A stretch of DNA of 54,635 bases from an uncultured Balneola sp. Its GTDB lineage: Bacteria > Bacteroidota > Rhodothermia > Balneolales > Balneolaceae. Shown piece after piece: positions 17,055 through 25,534 of the stretch. Where the stretch lies: contig CABZVB010000012.1 of NCBI GenBank assembly GCA_902529115.1, forward strand, positions 1 to 54,635, given 5' to 3'. The position numbers were made by a program, and so were the translations under genes. Under the pieces are notes generated by a model. That model had not been told where the DNA came from. It did not search any database and saw nothing but the letters and a program-made list of their open reading frames with translations. Position 1 is the stretch's first letter. Every line of letters starts with the position of its first letter.

Positions 17055-19592
17055 TTAAACTGCCATTTTTCGTTCTCGCCCCCAATGTCGCAATATAGAG
17101 ATACTAAAGCCAATCATAAGTAAGAAGGTTCCTGCCCATACAACAGAAATCAAGGGTTTTTTCTCTGCAACAATGAGAATCCATTCATCACCAGATCCTT
17201 CTGGTAGTCCTATAATACTCAATTCAATACTATCACTTTCAGGATCGAGCTTTGTAAAACGTACCAACAGGTCATAGGCATCAATTTTTACTGGGAACGA
17301 AGCCGTAAAGCTTTCGCCATCTTCGTTATAAACAGCAAATAGAGGTTCTAAAATATACTTTGTGTTGCTGGGTAGATGAATAAAGTCGATTTGTGCACGA
17401 ACACCCACCCCTTTACCCGTTGGAATATTAGTCGAATCCACCATCATAAAATCATTGAATTGAAATGAGAATGGGCCTAGTTCTTTACTCTGTCCTCTTT
17501 TAAAACTGATTACCTGAGCTTCCTTGTCTCTTAGACTCACGTCACCTTGGCCCGCCTCACTCTCGCCTAAGGACACTGTTATAGAATCTTGATTAAATGG
17601 CATTGACTGTATTTGCGCTGCCTTAGCATTACGATTATTAACATTTTCAATGTATGAACTACCAGCAACATACAGATAGACATCACTTAACCAGCCAGTT
17701 CGTACATCGGGGTCTACAGACCATTGAATATTTTCAGCTGTAGACGTAGTTAACATAGGATAGACTTCAGGATTCATTCTGAAGGTTCGCCCATTCTTTA
17801 AATCTGTAAAGCTAAGAGCATAGGTTTGTTGACCTAGCCTATTTTGGTTATCAATGGCATAACCGCTATATAAAACTTCATAACGATTATTAAGTACCTT
17901 GGGCTCATTGAGTTTTAGTTCTAACATTTCAATCGTTTGCGAGATGATGAATCCTTTTTCATCCGTTACTTCACCATTAAGAACACGCTCATTGTAATTG
18001 GTAGTCCTTTCATCAAGTAGAGGCTTATTGTAGGCGGACGAAAATAAAATACCGACTAACAACAAGCCAAAGCCTATATGAGTTGTAGCTCCACCAATAA
18101 GTTTGGGTTGTTTTTTAGCTAATCGAAACAACACCCAAAAATTTCCAATAATTGCAAAGAAGCCTGCAAACAAGTAAATCATGTAATAGAAATTCCGTAC
18201 CTCATAAATCATTATTGAAATTATTGTAGCGACTGAAGTTGCCAATAAAGGTTGAATTAGTGCAGATGAAAGAGATTCGGCATCGTATTTTTTCCAAAAT
18301 AACATTTGCCCAACAACCGTCATCAATGCCATAATTATCGCAATGGGCATGCTCCAATCATTATAAAAACTTATTTCTGGTGGAGTAGGATTTTCATTAA
18401 ATAGTAAACCAATAATCGGAGAACTTGTACCAAGTATAATTACTGCTCCAAGAATAAATAATGCTATCGCTCCAGATACCGTCATAAATTCCCTAGTCAA
18501 AATACCATGCTCTTTATTGGGACTCGGCAGCTCTTTGTACCGATAAAAAAACATACCAAAACCAATTATTGTTACCATCAACATGAAAACTAATAGTTGA
18601 TTATACAAGCCTAAATCCACAAAGCTGTGAACTGATGAGTCTGCCAAGATCCCAGACCTCGTTAAGAAAGTCTCATAAACAATCGCAATGTATGCTAGTA
18701 TAGCAAATAGCAAGGAAGACTTTTGTGCAATTGAACTTTTCCGTTGAATAATCATCGTATGAATACCTGCTGTACCAAATAACCATGGTACTAATGAGGC
18801 ATTTTCTACAGGATCCCAAGCCCAATATCCACCAAAGCTAAGTGTGATATAGGCCCAATAGCCTCCTAGAAAAATTGCAGTTAACAAAGATAAATTAGCT
18901 CCTAGAGTCCATGGAAGAGCTGGTCCTACCCATTCATTATATTTTCTTTTCCATAAAGCAGCCATTGCAAAACAGTATGGGATTGTCATCATTGCAAAAC
19001 CGATGAATAATACTGGCGGATGGATCATCATCCATGGACTTTTTAACAAATCATTTAAACCTGACCCATCTGCTGGGACAAAGTTTGGATTTGCTTGAAT
19101 AAATGGTGCATTAGGCATTTCTTCGGCGATGCTGCGGAATGGCGAAGCTCCCAAACTCAGAATATCTGAATGCCAACCAACAATCATTGAAAGTAAAAAG
19201 ACTTGAGTTAACGAAAGAAAAAACATGACCGGTGCCCGATATGGCTTCCTAGTCCATTTTATCAACATAAATCCACTTAAACAGGAGAAAAGTATCCATA
19301 GCATGAAACTTCCCTCTTGTCCTCCATAGAACGCAGACCATAAATATTTTGGGGCAAGATCTAAACTAGTATAATTGAAAACGTAGTAGTACTGGAATTG
19401 ATGTTCAAAAATCAATTTCACCAACAAAGCAGAAGCCAAAAACAAGAAAAAACTCTTCATAATGAAAAACAAATGACCCCATTGAATCATTTTTTCCTTG
19501 TCTTCACGGGAGGCAATACCGTAAAGGACCAAACTAATGATCGAGCTAATAAACGAAGCGCTTATTAACCACTTTCCAATAATTCCTTCCAT
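17055..19592 (-). CDS. ccmF: cytochrome c heme lyase subunit CcmF
   Basis: A large polytopic protein (845 residues) that attaches heme from holo-CcmE to apocytochrome c outside the inner membrane. The WWD signature GGYWAWDPVENAS lies at residues 254-266. Conserved histidines appear in MMIHPPVLFIGF (His191), GIHTM (His278) and FLTRSGILADSSVHSF (His322). The early motif is YGGQEGSFMLW rather than GGHEGS. Some 12-15 hydrophobic segments are followed by a periplasmic C-terminal region (about 520-810) and one last membrane helix. It lies 2 bp downstream of ccmE in the order ccmC-D-E-F. The length is beyond the roughly 650 of proteobacterial CcmF because of the periplasmic region, as in Bacteroidota. 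Confidence 0.95.
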   Translation of the reverse strand: MEGIIGKWLISASFISSIISLVLYGIASREDKEKMIQWGHLFFIMKSFFLFLASALLVKLIFEHQFQYYYVFNYTSLDLAPKYLWSAFYGGQEGSFMLWILFSCLSGFMLIKWTRKPYRAPVMFFLSLTQVFLLSMIVGWHSDILSLGASPFRSIAEEMPNAPFIQANPNFVPADGSGLNDLLKSPWMMIHPPVLFIGFAMMTIPYCFAMAALWKRKYNEWVGPALPWTLGANLSLLTAIFLGGYWAYITLSFGGYWAWDPVENASLVPWLFGTAGIHTMIIQRKSSIAQKSSLLFAILAYIAIVYETFLTRSGILADSSVHSFVDLGLYNQLLVFMLMVTIIGFGMFFYRYKELPSPNKEHGILTREFMTVSGAIALFILGAVIILGTSSPIIGLLFNENPTPPEISFYNDWSMPIAIIMALMTVVGQMLFWKKYDAESLSSALIQPLLATSVATIISIMIYEVRNFYYMIYLFAGFFAIIGNFWVLFRLAKKQPKLIGGATTHIGFGLLLVGILFSSAYNKPLLDERTTNYNERVLNGEVTDEKGFIISQTIEMLELKLNEPKVLNNRYEVLYSGYAIDNQNRLGQQTYALSFTDLKNGRTFRMNPEVYPMLTTSTAENIQWSVDPDVRTGWLSDVYLYVAGSSYIENVNNRNAKAAQIQSMPFNQDSITVSLGESEAGQGDVSLRDKEAQVISFKRGQSKELGPFSFQFNDFMMVDSTNIPTGKGVGVRAQIDFIHLPSNTKYILEPLFAVYNEDGESFTASFPVKIDAYDLLVRFTKLDPESDSIELSIIGLPEGSGDEWILIVAEKKPLISVVWAGTFLLMIGFSISILRHWGRERKMAV

Positions 19593-19594
19593 GA

Positions 19595-20008
19595 TTAGCT
19601 TCCTTGAACCCCAACGGCTGCGGGTTGGGTTCCATAACTGTCTACGTCAGTAGCATTATATTTAGAAGGACATTTCATGAGCATTTCGTCCGCATAGAAA
19701 ACGTCATTCCTAAGCTCACCAATGACCACTAGGCGATCTGCTTGCTCAAAATTATTTGGTTTTGGTCTGCTGTAAATAACTCTTTTAACTTTCCCAGACT
19801 CATCCTTCATATAAAAACTGAACTGCATCGTCTCTCGTGAAAAACCATACTCCATTCCTGACTCCCATGTGCCAGGCACATGAGCATTTTTCAATTTAGC
19901 CGCTTTATCAAAGTCGGTGTATGTACTGATGCTCTCTCCAAAATTATATAGGAGCAAAGAGGTAAAGCCGATAATCGCAATGCTACTAAAAATTAATTTA
20001 GGCTTCAT
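19595..20008 (-). CDS. ccmE: cytochrome c-type biogenesis heme chaperone CcmE (CxxxY type)
   Basis: A 137-residue heme chaperone with an N-terminal membrane anchor (LIFSSIAIIGFTSLLLYNF) and an OB-fold periplasmic domain. Proteobacterial CcmE binds heme covalently through His in HxxxY. Here the corresponding segment is LMKCPSKYNA, so Cys113 and Tyr117 give a CxxxY motif. This is the variant form known from some Desulfovibrio and archaeal CcmE proteins. YADEML just before it matches the usual F-A-E-VLAKH region with His replaced. The start overlaps the small upstream gene by 11 bp. It acts between CcmC and CcmF. Confidence 0.93.
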   Translation of the reverse strand: MKPKLIFSSIAIIGFTSLLLYNFGESISTYTDFDKAAKLKNAHVPGTWESGMEYGFSRETMQFSFYMKDESGKVKRVIYSRPKPNNFEQADRLVVIGELRNDVFYADEMLMKCPSKYNATDVDSYGTQPAAVGVQGS

Positions 20009-20282
20009 TTGATGAATGATTTAGTTGGTTTTCGAGCATGGTTATTCTCTTATCTACACGAGTAAGATACACAATAAGAACTGTCCAAATAATTAAGGTA
20101 ACGCCTAAAACGACAAAAATAAGATTATTCGAGCTCATAAAGCTCGCAAAGAATCCCTCTCCTTGGTTAACTGTGGTTATCCATTTATCCGAATATACCT
20201 TACTCAATGTATCAATTGGTATGATTTCTGTAGAGTCTTGGAACATATTCGATACTATAAATAATAGCTGAATTATGTACAT
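19998..20282 (-). CDS. small membrane protein, CcmD-like
   Basis: A 94-residue protein between ccmC and ccmE, the usual place of ccmD. The C-terminal half holds one membrane helix (LIFVVLGVTLIIWTVLIVYL) followed at once by TRVDKRITMLENQL. That matches the CcmD pattern of a single helix, a basic turn and a short charged tail. CcmD helps release holo-CcmE from the CcmABC complex. The N-terminal 55 residues are longer than typical CcmD and may include a signal-like first segment; Met13 is an alternative start. Assignment depends on context because CcmD sequences are poorly conserved. Confidence 0.65.
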   Translation of the reverse strand: MYIIQLLFIVSNMFQDSTEIIPIDTLSKVYSDKWITTVNQGEGFFASFMSSNNLIFVVLGVTLIIWTVLIVYLTRVDKRITMLENQLNHSSNEA

Positions 20283-20285
20283 AGT

Positions 20286-20957
20286 TTATAATGGATTTCT
20301 AATTGTTTGTTCAGAAATGTATTTGACCCGATATGCTCGGTAAGTTATGTTGTATACCCAGCAAGATAAGGCGATAAAGCCAACCATGGCTGGGTATAAG
20401 ATAAACCTAAGTTCTGCGGCAGTAATTTCAGAAAATGCTGGATTACCATCAGCGCCTGGATGAAGACTAGTTAATTGACGTGGGACAACGTACAACAAAA
20501 ATGGAATAGTACTTACAGCAAAAATATTATATACTGCAGTAATTCGAGCCCTTTTTTTGGGTTCATCAAATGCTGATCTCAACATAAAATAAGCAACATA
20601 AATCATAAGAGCTAGTGCAGCCAAGTTCATTTTAGGCTCAGCAAAGGTCCACCAGGTTCCCCAGGTGAATCGAGCCCATAGAGAACCGGTCATAAGTCCA
20701 CATATTCCAAAGATGAACCCTGTTTGAGCTGCTGCTTGAGCTTTAATATCATCTGACCAATTTGCTTTTCTTAAGTAATTAATGCTGTGATAAAAACTTA
20801 TGAGAAACATAGTATACATTGCCATCCACATAGGAACATGAAAAAATAAATTACGAGCAGTCTGCTCCAAGACTGGTATAAATGGAATTTGTATGAGAAA
20901 TCCACCTATAATAACTAGACTCATCCATACAATAATTAGATATTTCCAGAGATTCAT
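20286..20957 (-). CDS. ccmC: heme exporter / CcmE heme-loading protein CcmC
   Basis: A 223-residue six-helix protein that presents heme to CcmE. Conserved histidines are His40 in LFFHVPMWMAM and His166 in LTSLHPGAD. The WWD loop at 99-111 reads WGTWWTFAEPKMN, where proteobacterial proteins have WGTWWVWDARLTS. This EPKMN version is common in Bacteroidota-type CcmC/CcsA. The gene heads the ccmC-D-E-F run on the minus strand. ccmA and ccmB are not beside it; the upstream neighbour is an MFS transporter 100 bp away. No separate promoter could be recognised. Confidence 0.93.
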   Translation of the reverse strand: MNLWKYLIIVWMSLVIIGGFLIQIPFIPVLEQTARNLFFHVPMWMAMYTMFLISFYHSINYLRKANWSDDIKAQAAAQTGFIFGICGLMTGSLWARFTWGTWWTFAEPKMNLAALALMIYVAYFMLRSAFDEPKKRARITAVYNIFAVSTIPFLLYVVPRQLTSLHPGADGNPAFSEITAAELRFILYPAMVGFIALSCWVYNITYRAYRVKYISEQTIRNPL

Positions 20958-21057
20958 AGAAGCAATTTAGGGTATATTATAAGCTTTAAATATACTAAAT
21001 CAGACCTTATTCTGCTTTAAATTTGGTCATATTTTATAGCTCTTGTTAAATGCTTTA

Positions 21058-22383
21058 CTAACCTTTGGGGCTCAATCTTTTTTGCAGCCAATTGCGCTCC
21101 CAATTGGCTACTGTTGCCAACCATAACAGCCCTGCTACAATAAGACCCGCAGCGTATAAGGTAATTAGCTGCTGTAACTCAAATAACTGCCACTCTAATA
21201 GTATCGATGCAAGGATTACTGATAATGAATTACCCAAGGTGAAAAGTAACCACTCGGTACTGAAAACTCGGCCTCGAAAATTGTCTTCAGATCTTTTTTG
21301 TAACAGTACAGTCGAGGTAACCCAATTAGCTCCAGATGCGGCATGAGCCAACAATACAAAGACGAACATCATCCACCAGACATCGGTCAACCCAACCACT
21401 AAATACATGGTCCCAGTTAAGGTAATACTTGCCCCCATAACCACAATCCATTGACCTTCATTAGTGAAATATTGCCTAGCAATAATGGGCCCAATACCGG
21501 TCCCTATCCCCCGAGCTGCGTATAATAAACCCAAACCAATACTACCCATTTGCAATATGCTATCACTAACTAAAATCAACATATAAACTAACCCACCTAA
21601 AAATATGGTAGAGGTTCCCTTAGCTATAGCTGGACGTAGAATTTGATGATTATCGCGTAGATAACAAACACCGAGTGTGATATCATTGCCAATATTTTGG
21701 CGAATATCTTCCCAGAATGATGACTTATTTTGCGTCTTGGTATTACTTGATTGCCGCTCCTCCTGTGGAATAACCGCCTTATATATAAACCACGCTGAAA
21801 CCAAATAAGATAATGCGTCCAAGACAAAGACAGCTTCCACCCCTATCCATTTAGTAGCAAAACCACCTATTGCCATACCAGTGGTAAAAATTATACTCCA
21901 AGTAGCCGTAGATATGATATTAGCATCCACTAGGCGCTCTGAAGGAGTAACATTTGGTATAGATGCGGTTTTAGCGGGTTCAAATATAGCTGAAAGCATC
22001 ATCTGAACACTAGTCAAGGCATAGGCTATCCAAAGGAGACTTTCATGTTGAACAATTAACATGAGCAGCAAGCTTACGGCTCTTCCTCCATCACATATGA
22101 TCATAAGTAATCTGCGATTAAATCGGTCTGTCAAATAACCAGCGATAGGTGAAAAAAATGCTAAACTAAGCATCTTAACAATGATCACTAAGCCAAGCAA
22201 GAACTCAGAATCAGAAAATCGTTGCACCAATGCATACAGCGCCAAAAGACCAAACCAATCGCCAAAATTAGATATTGCTTGAGCAATCCATAATCTACGA
22301 AAGGAAGGATACTTTTTTATAAGTTCAAAAAAGGGAGTAAACGCCTGGTCAAAAGTCTTTTTAGGCGTTTTAGTATCTATCAT
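21058..22383 (-). CDS. MFS transporter (MFS_3/EntS-like)
   Basis: A 441-residue 12-helix major facilitator. The N terminus FRRLWIAQAISNFGDWFGLLAL and the first-loop motif GYLTDRFNRRLLM, followed by CDGGRAV, fit the MFS_3 branch that includes the enterobactin exporter EntS and macrolide exporters. A second, weaker motif A lies after helix 8 (LLYAARGIGTGIGP). It sits 4 bp downstream of dut in the minus-strand operon. Substrate cannot be told from sequence. It does not resemble CcmA or CcmB and should not be taken as part of the heme exporter. Confidence 0.85.
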   Translation of the reverse strand: MIDTKTPKKTFDQAFTPFFELIKKYPSFRRLWIAQAISNFGDWFGLLALYALVQRFSDSEFLLGLVIIVKMLSLAFFSPIAGYLTDRFNRRLLMIICDGGRAVSLLLMLIVQHESLLWIAYALTSVQMMLSAIFEPAKTASIPNVTPSERLVDANIISTATWSIIFTTGMAIGGFATKWIGVEAVFVLDALSYLVSAWFIYKAVIPQEERQSSNTKTQNKSSFWEDIRQNIGNDITLGVCYLRDNHQILRPAIAKGTSTIFLGGLVYMLILVSDSILQMGSIGLGLLYAARGIGTGIGPIIARQYFTNEGQWIVVMGASITLTGTMYLVVGLTDVWWMMFVFVLLAHAASGANWVTSTVLLQKRSEDNFRGRVFSTEWLLFTLGNSLSVILASILLEWQLFELQQLITLYAAGLIVAGLLWLATVANWERNWLQKRLSPKG

Positions 22384-22387
22384 AATG

Positions 22388-22846
22388 TTAATTCACTCCT
22401 GTTGAACCAAAGCCGCCCTGGCCTCGCGAGGTTTGATCTAAATCTTGTTCTTGTACCTGCACAAGCTCTGCTTGCTGTACTTCTTGCACAATCATCTGAG
22501 CTATTCGATCTCCATGTTTCACCTTGAATGTCTGCTGACCGTGATTTATAACGATGAGATGAATCTCTCCTCGGAAATCAGAATCAATGGTTCCAGGACT
22601 ATTTACCATGGTTATTCCATGTTTTATTGCAAGACCGCTTCGAGGGCGAATTTGTATCTCATAACCCATTGGGATAGATAGTTTTAAGCCAGTAGGAAGT
22701 AACTCTCGTTCTCCTGGTTCTAAGGAGAGCTCTTTTGTTAAGGCTACCCGAATATCCATACCAGCAGCACCTTTTGTCTCATAAGAGGGGAGCGGAAGAT
22801 CACTAGCATGGGGTAACCGAATACACTTGATTATTGGTTTGTCCAT
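22388..22846 (-). CDS. dut: dUTP diphosphatase
   Basis: A 152-residue trimeric dUTPase that hydrolyses dUTP to dUMP and pyrophosphate, limiting uracil in DNA and feeding dTMP synthesis. All five motifs are visible: GAAGMDIRVAL; RPRSGLAIKHG; NSPGTIDSDFRGE with the catalytic aspartate; GDRIAQMIV; and the C-terminal arm SRGQGGFGSTG that closes over the nucleotide. Length is typical. The MFS gene follows after 4 bp and the DUF3108 gene lies 39 bp upstream. Confidence 0.97.
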   Translation of the reverse strand: MDKPIIKCIRLPHASDLPLPSYETKGAAGMDIRVALTKELSLEPGERELLPTGLKLSIPMGYEIQIRPRSGLAIKHGITMVNSPGTIDSDFRGEIHLIVINHGQQTFKVKHGDRIAQMIVQEVQQAELVQVQEQDLDQTSRGQGGFGSTGVN

Positions 22847-22885
22847 CGTATTTGGTTCTATCTGTTGTTTTCCATCTTTCGTTGT

Positions 22886-23824
22886 TTACTTCATTCCTTT
22901 CCAGTTAGTTTGAGCAGAGTTCTCATTTTTATATTCTATCAATTTTACTACCGCACTTCCTAAAAACATTTTAACCCTCGCCTCCAAAGGAATTCTAAAA
23001 TTATCCTGCGCAAAAAAAGCTTCAAAGCGACCACTAAAACCAAAAGGTCCAAGAATATCTATGGTACGCCCAGTTGTCTTGAAGGTAGCTATCGAATCAC
23101 CAAATGCCTCATATGTCCGCATTTCAGTTATTGAGCTATGATCAAAATCAAGGTAACCAAGCTTTTTACTGACATATACTGGCAGACGCGTATTCATTCC
23201 TCCACCTGCAAATAATCGCGAATAAACAAATACAATATGACCTGCGGTGGCATGCTTGACCAAGGATAATGAACCTGTAGTTTCATCCTCTTCTTTATAA
23301 TACACTTGCCCAGTAGATCTATCAAATCTATAAACAATTTCATGCAGTTTTTCTTCATCTATATTATCCTTCCAAAAAATACTACTTACTGGTAAACCTT
23401 CTTCATTGACGTAAAATAGAGTATGAAACTCATCGCGTTCATACCCGATCAATGGGAGCCGATCATTCGATATCATTCGCGTAAACAAGTGATGGTGCAC
23501 ATGCCCATTGTACAACGAATCTGGTAAAATACTAACCTCCACCCATCCTAAGGTGAAAAAACCATAGCTTACCTCATACCTAAACCACTCTCCTGCACTC
23601 AGTATTTCTGATACAGTGGGTTGTCTCTTGACTGCAGTTCCTTCCAATACTTTTTCATGCATAGAATGGACAGGTTGATGCGTTTGCAGCTCAAGAAAAA
23701 TCTTACCAGTAGCTTCCCCTGTCATACACGCCAAGCTAAAAATAACCAATAATAACAAGCAAAAAATAGTCTGCCTGCAAAACACTAACCCATAGTAAGC
23801 TACTTTTTTAGTCCAGTAATTCAT
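22886..23824 (-). CDS. DUF3108 exported protein
   Basis: Annotated from the ATG at 23822-23824 (312 residues), which gives a signal peptide (MNYWTKKVAYYGLVFC, then a Leu-rich core near LLLLVIFSLACM). A start at 23860 adds 12 residues and deepens the overlap with the upstream gene to 53 bp. The body matches DUF3108: EWFRYEVSYGFFTLGWVEVSI early, then a lipocalin-like series of beta strands including FYVNEEGLPVSSIFW and, near the end, IPLEARVKMFLGSAVVKLIEY. DUF3108 proteins are periplasmic beta-rich proteins of unknown function. The start overlaps the arsC-like gene by 17 bp. Confidence 0.75.
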   Translation of the reverse strand: MNYWTKKVAYYGLVFCRQTIFCLLLLVIFSLACMTGEATGKIFLELQTHQPVHSMHEKVLEGTAVKRQPTVSEILSAGEWFRYEVSYGFFTLGWVEVSILPDSLYNGHVHHHLFTRMISNDRLPLIGYERDEFHTLFYVNEEGLPVSSIFWKDNIDEEKLHEIVYRFDRSTGQVYYKEEDETTGSLSLVKHATAGHIVFVYSRLFAGGGMNTRLPVYVSKKLGYLDFDHSSITEMRTYEAFGDSIATFKTTGRTIDILGPFGFSGRFEAFFAQDNFRIPLEARVKMFLGSAVVKLIEYKNENSAQTNWKGMK

Positions 23825-24167
23825 GTTCCTTTGCAAATTGTTCAAATGCTTCCTCATCAAAACCTACTAAAACAGAATTTTTTAAAACTAATATTGGGCG
23901 TTTAAGCATACTTTGGTGCTCATGAACAAGCTCTAACAAGTCCTCATCGCTTATATTTTTATCCTTAATTTCTAATTTTCTATATGTGGTCCCACGTTTA
24001 TTCACAAGCACATCTGTGCTTAATTTATGTGCAAGTTCAGAAATTTCTTCTTTAGAAAGAGGTTCTTTTTTAACATTGATAAATTCATAGGTGATATCTT
24101 TTTCCTCTAACCAAGAACGTGTATCTTTAATTTTATTACAGTTAGGAATACCGATAAGATAAAGCAT
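23808..24167 (-). CDS. ArsC/Spx/YffB-family thioredoxin-like protein
   Basis: A 119-residue protein. LYLIGIPNCNKIKDTRSWL places a single Cys10 where ArsC-family proteins have their active cysteine; YEFINVKKEPLS and MLKRPILVLKNSVLVGFDEE follow. These match the ArsC/Spx/YffB fold, including the Arg of the KRPIL segment. The CxxC of Spx is absent, and the wording is closest to YffB-like proteins, whose function is unclear. True arsenate reductase is possible but no ars neighbours are present. It is the first gene of the long minus-strand run and is divergent from the lipoprotein at 24246. Confidence 0.85.
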   Translation of the reverse strand: MLYLIGIPNCNKIKDTRSWLEEKDITYEFINVKKEPLSKEEISELAHKLSTDVLVNKRGTTYRKLEIKDKNISDEDLLELVHEHQSMLKRPILVLKNSVLVGFDEEAFEQFAKEHELLD

Positions 24168-24245
24168 GATGGATGTAATTGAATTAGTTACTTATGCAAA
24201 AAAAACGGATTGGTACATCTAAAACATATACCACATTTTATACTA

Positions 24246-24749
24246 ATGAATAACATTAACCGTTTATTAATTCCCTTTATCTTATTACTTCTTGGTTTAT
24301 TACTTACTAGTTGCCAGCAAGACAGCGCCCAGCAACAGTATGAGGCTGAAGCCTACGGTCCAATCGAAGGCTATACACAAACCGATTTACAACAGAATGT
24401 ACTTTCAGAGGACAAAAAAGATTGGCAGGTCTCACCCTACTACGAGGGATTGATCCGAATACTTCCTCTTTTTCCGAATCCCATAAGCTATGGTGGAACA
24501 GCATATTTAGAAATGACACTCAATGGTGCTCCAATTCAGTCGTATGTAGAGCTGGGCTATTTAAATTTTAATAACCAATGGATTCTTCTTCAACAAGAAA
24601 CCGTAAGTTCGGAGTTTGAGTTAGTAACCTTTGTGATTGACTCACGCAATTTTGGATCTAGTGCAGAACTAGCCCGTGGACTACATAGACTACTACTATA
24701 CGACGGAAATCAACGGCTCATCACCTATGGCGATATTTTTATTAAATAA
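24246..24749 (+). CDS. hypothetical lipoprotein
   Basis: A 167-residue protein from the ATG at 24246, chosen because MNNINRLLIPFILLLLGL then LLTSC forms a classic lipoprotein signal with lipidated Cys23; an upstream TTG (24210) adds 12 residues that weaken it. After a Gln-rich linker, the mature part reads as a compact beta domain (GLIRILPLFPNPISYGGTAYLEM, VELGYLNFNNQWILL, HRLLLYDGNQRLITYGDIFIK). The FPNP-G-t--l phrasing resembles beta-sandwich sorting-type domains, but I do not recognise the family. No function is proposed. It is the first gene before the small protein, biotin carrier and murA genes. Confidence 0.65.
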   Translation: MNNINRLLIPFILLLLGLLLTSCQQDSAQQQYEAEAYGPIEGYTQTDLQQNVLSEDKKDWQVSPYYEGLIRILPLFPNPISYGGTAYLEMTLNGAPIQSYVELGYLNFNNQWILLQQETVSSEFELVTFVIDSRNFGSSAELARGLHRLLLYDGNQRLITYGDIFIK

Positions 24750-24766
24750 CCCTGTTTCAAATCAAA

Positions 24767-25027
24767 ATGAGGAAATTATATACCTCTGAAATCGAGGTAC
24801 TTTCTCGACTTATTTTCCCCGAAACGTACGATGTGTTGTTAGAAGAAACAAGACTCCCACCAGGTGCGCTAAGAGATGATCTAATTACACTCATAAACTT
24901 TCGATTAATTGAGGTTTGGCAAAGTGCCTCAGTGGAAATTAATCGCACAACTTCTTATGATTCAGACCATATTAAAGAGTATACTTTCAGAGCTACGGCA
25001 AAGGGACTTAAACATATTCGCAAATAA
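24767..25027 (+). CDS. small hypothetical protein, possible winged helix
   Basis: An 86-residue cytosolic protein 17 bp after the lipoprotein and 8 bp before the biotin carrier, so probably in the same transcript. The pattern (EIEVLSRLIFPETYDVLLEE, then PPGALRDDLITLINFRLIEVW, then a beta wing ending in YTFRATAKGLKHIRK) resembles a winged-helix fold of the type that sorts short regulators. This is shape-reading only; no family was recognised and no DNA-binding residues can be named. Confidence 0.6.
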   Translation: MRKLYTSEIEVLSRLIFPETYDVLLEETRLPPGALRDDLITLINFRLIEVWQSASVEINRTTSYDSDHIKEYTFRATAKGLKHIRK

Positions 25028-25035
25028 ATTCCTAC

Positions 25036-25533
25036 GTGAAACAAAAAATTATATATAAAAACGAGCAACTAGACCTTGAAATAGATCTCAATGAGGGGCT
25101 AGCTCTAATAAATGGGGAACACTTTGAATATGAGATTAACGAGTATAACGGCCGTTATTATTTTCGTGTTGGTAATCAGCTGTGGATTCTAGCGAATGTG
25201 CAAGTAAAGGGAACTCAAATACGATTTAACATAAACGGGTATCCTGTACAACTTCATATAAAAAATGAACAAGCTTTACTCCTTGAGACTCTTGGAATGA
25301 AGCCAGAGTTGGAACAATCTACTAAAAATATTAAAGCTCCAATGCCTGGAAAAGTACTATCAATAGAAGTAGAGGAGGGGTATCAGGTCCAAGAGGGTGA
25401 GACCATATTGGTGCTTGAAGCCATGAAAATGGAAAATGAAATCAAGTCACCAATTCAGGGCCGAATAAAAACAATTCAAGTCGAATTAGGGCAAACTATA
25501 GACAAACAAACCTTATTAGTGGAGTTAGAATAA
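25036..25533 (+). CDS. biotin carboxyl carrier protein (biotin/lipoyl attachment domain)
   Basis: A 165-residue protein whose last 75 residues are a biotinyl domain: KAPMPGKVLSIEVEEGYQV and VLEAMKMENEIKSP, with biotinylated Lys131 in the AMKM motif. The N-terminal 95 residues form a beta-rich domain of the kind found on acyl-CoA (propionyl-/methylcrotonyl-type) carboxylase carriers in Bacteroidota, not the AccB type with a Pro/Ala linker. The start is a GTG at 25036; no ATG lies nearby in frame. No carboxylase or carboxyltransferase subunit is present in the window, so the partner must be encoded elsewhere. murA follows after 1 bp. Confidence 0.88.
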   Translation: MKQKIIYKNEQLDLEIDLNEGLALINGEHFEYEINEYNGRYYFRVGNQLWILANVQVKGTQIRFNINGYPVQLHIKNEQALLLETLGMKPELEQSTKNIKAPMPGKVLSIEVEEGYQVQEGETILVLEAMKMENEIKSPIQGRIKTIQVELGQTIDKQTLLVELE

Positions 25534-25534
25534 G

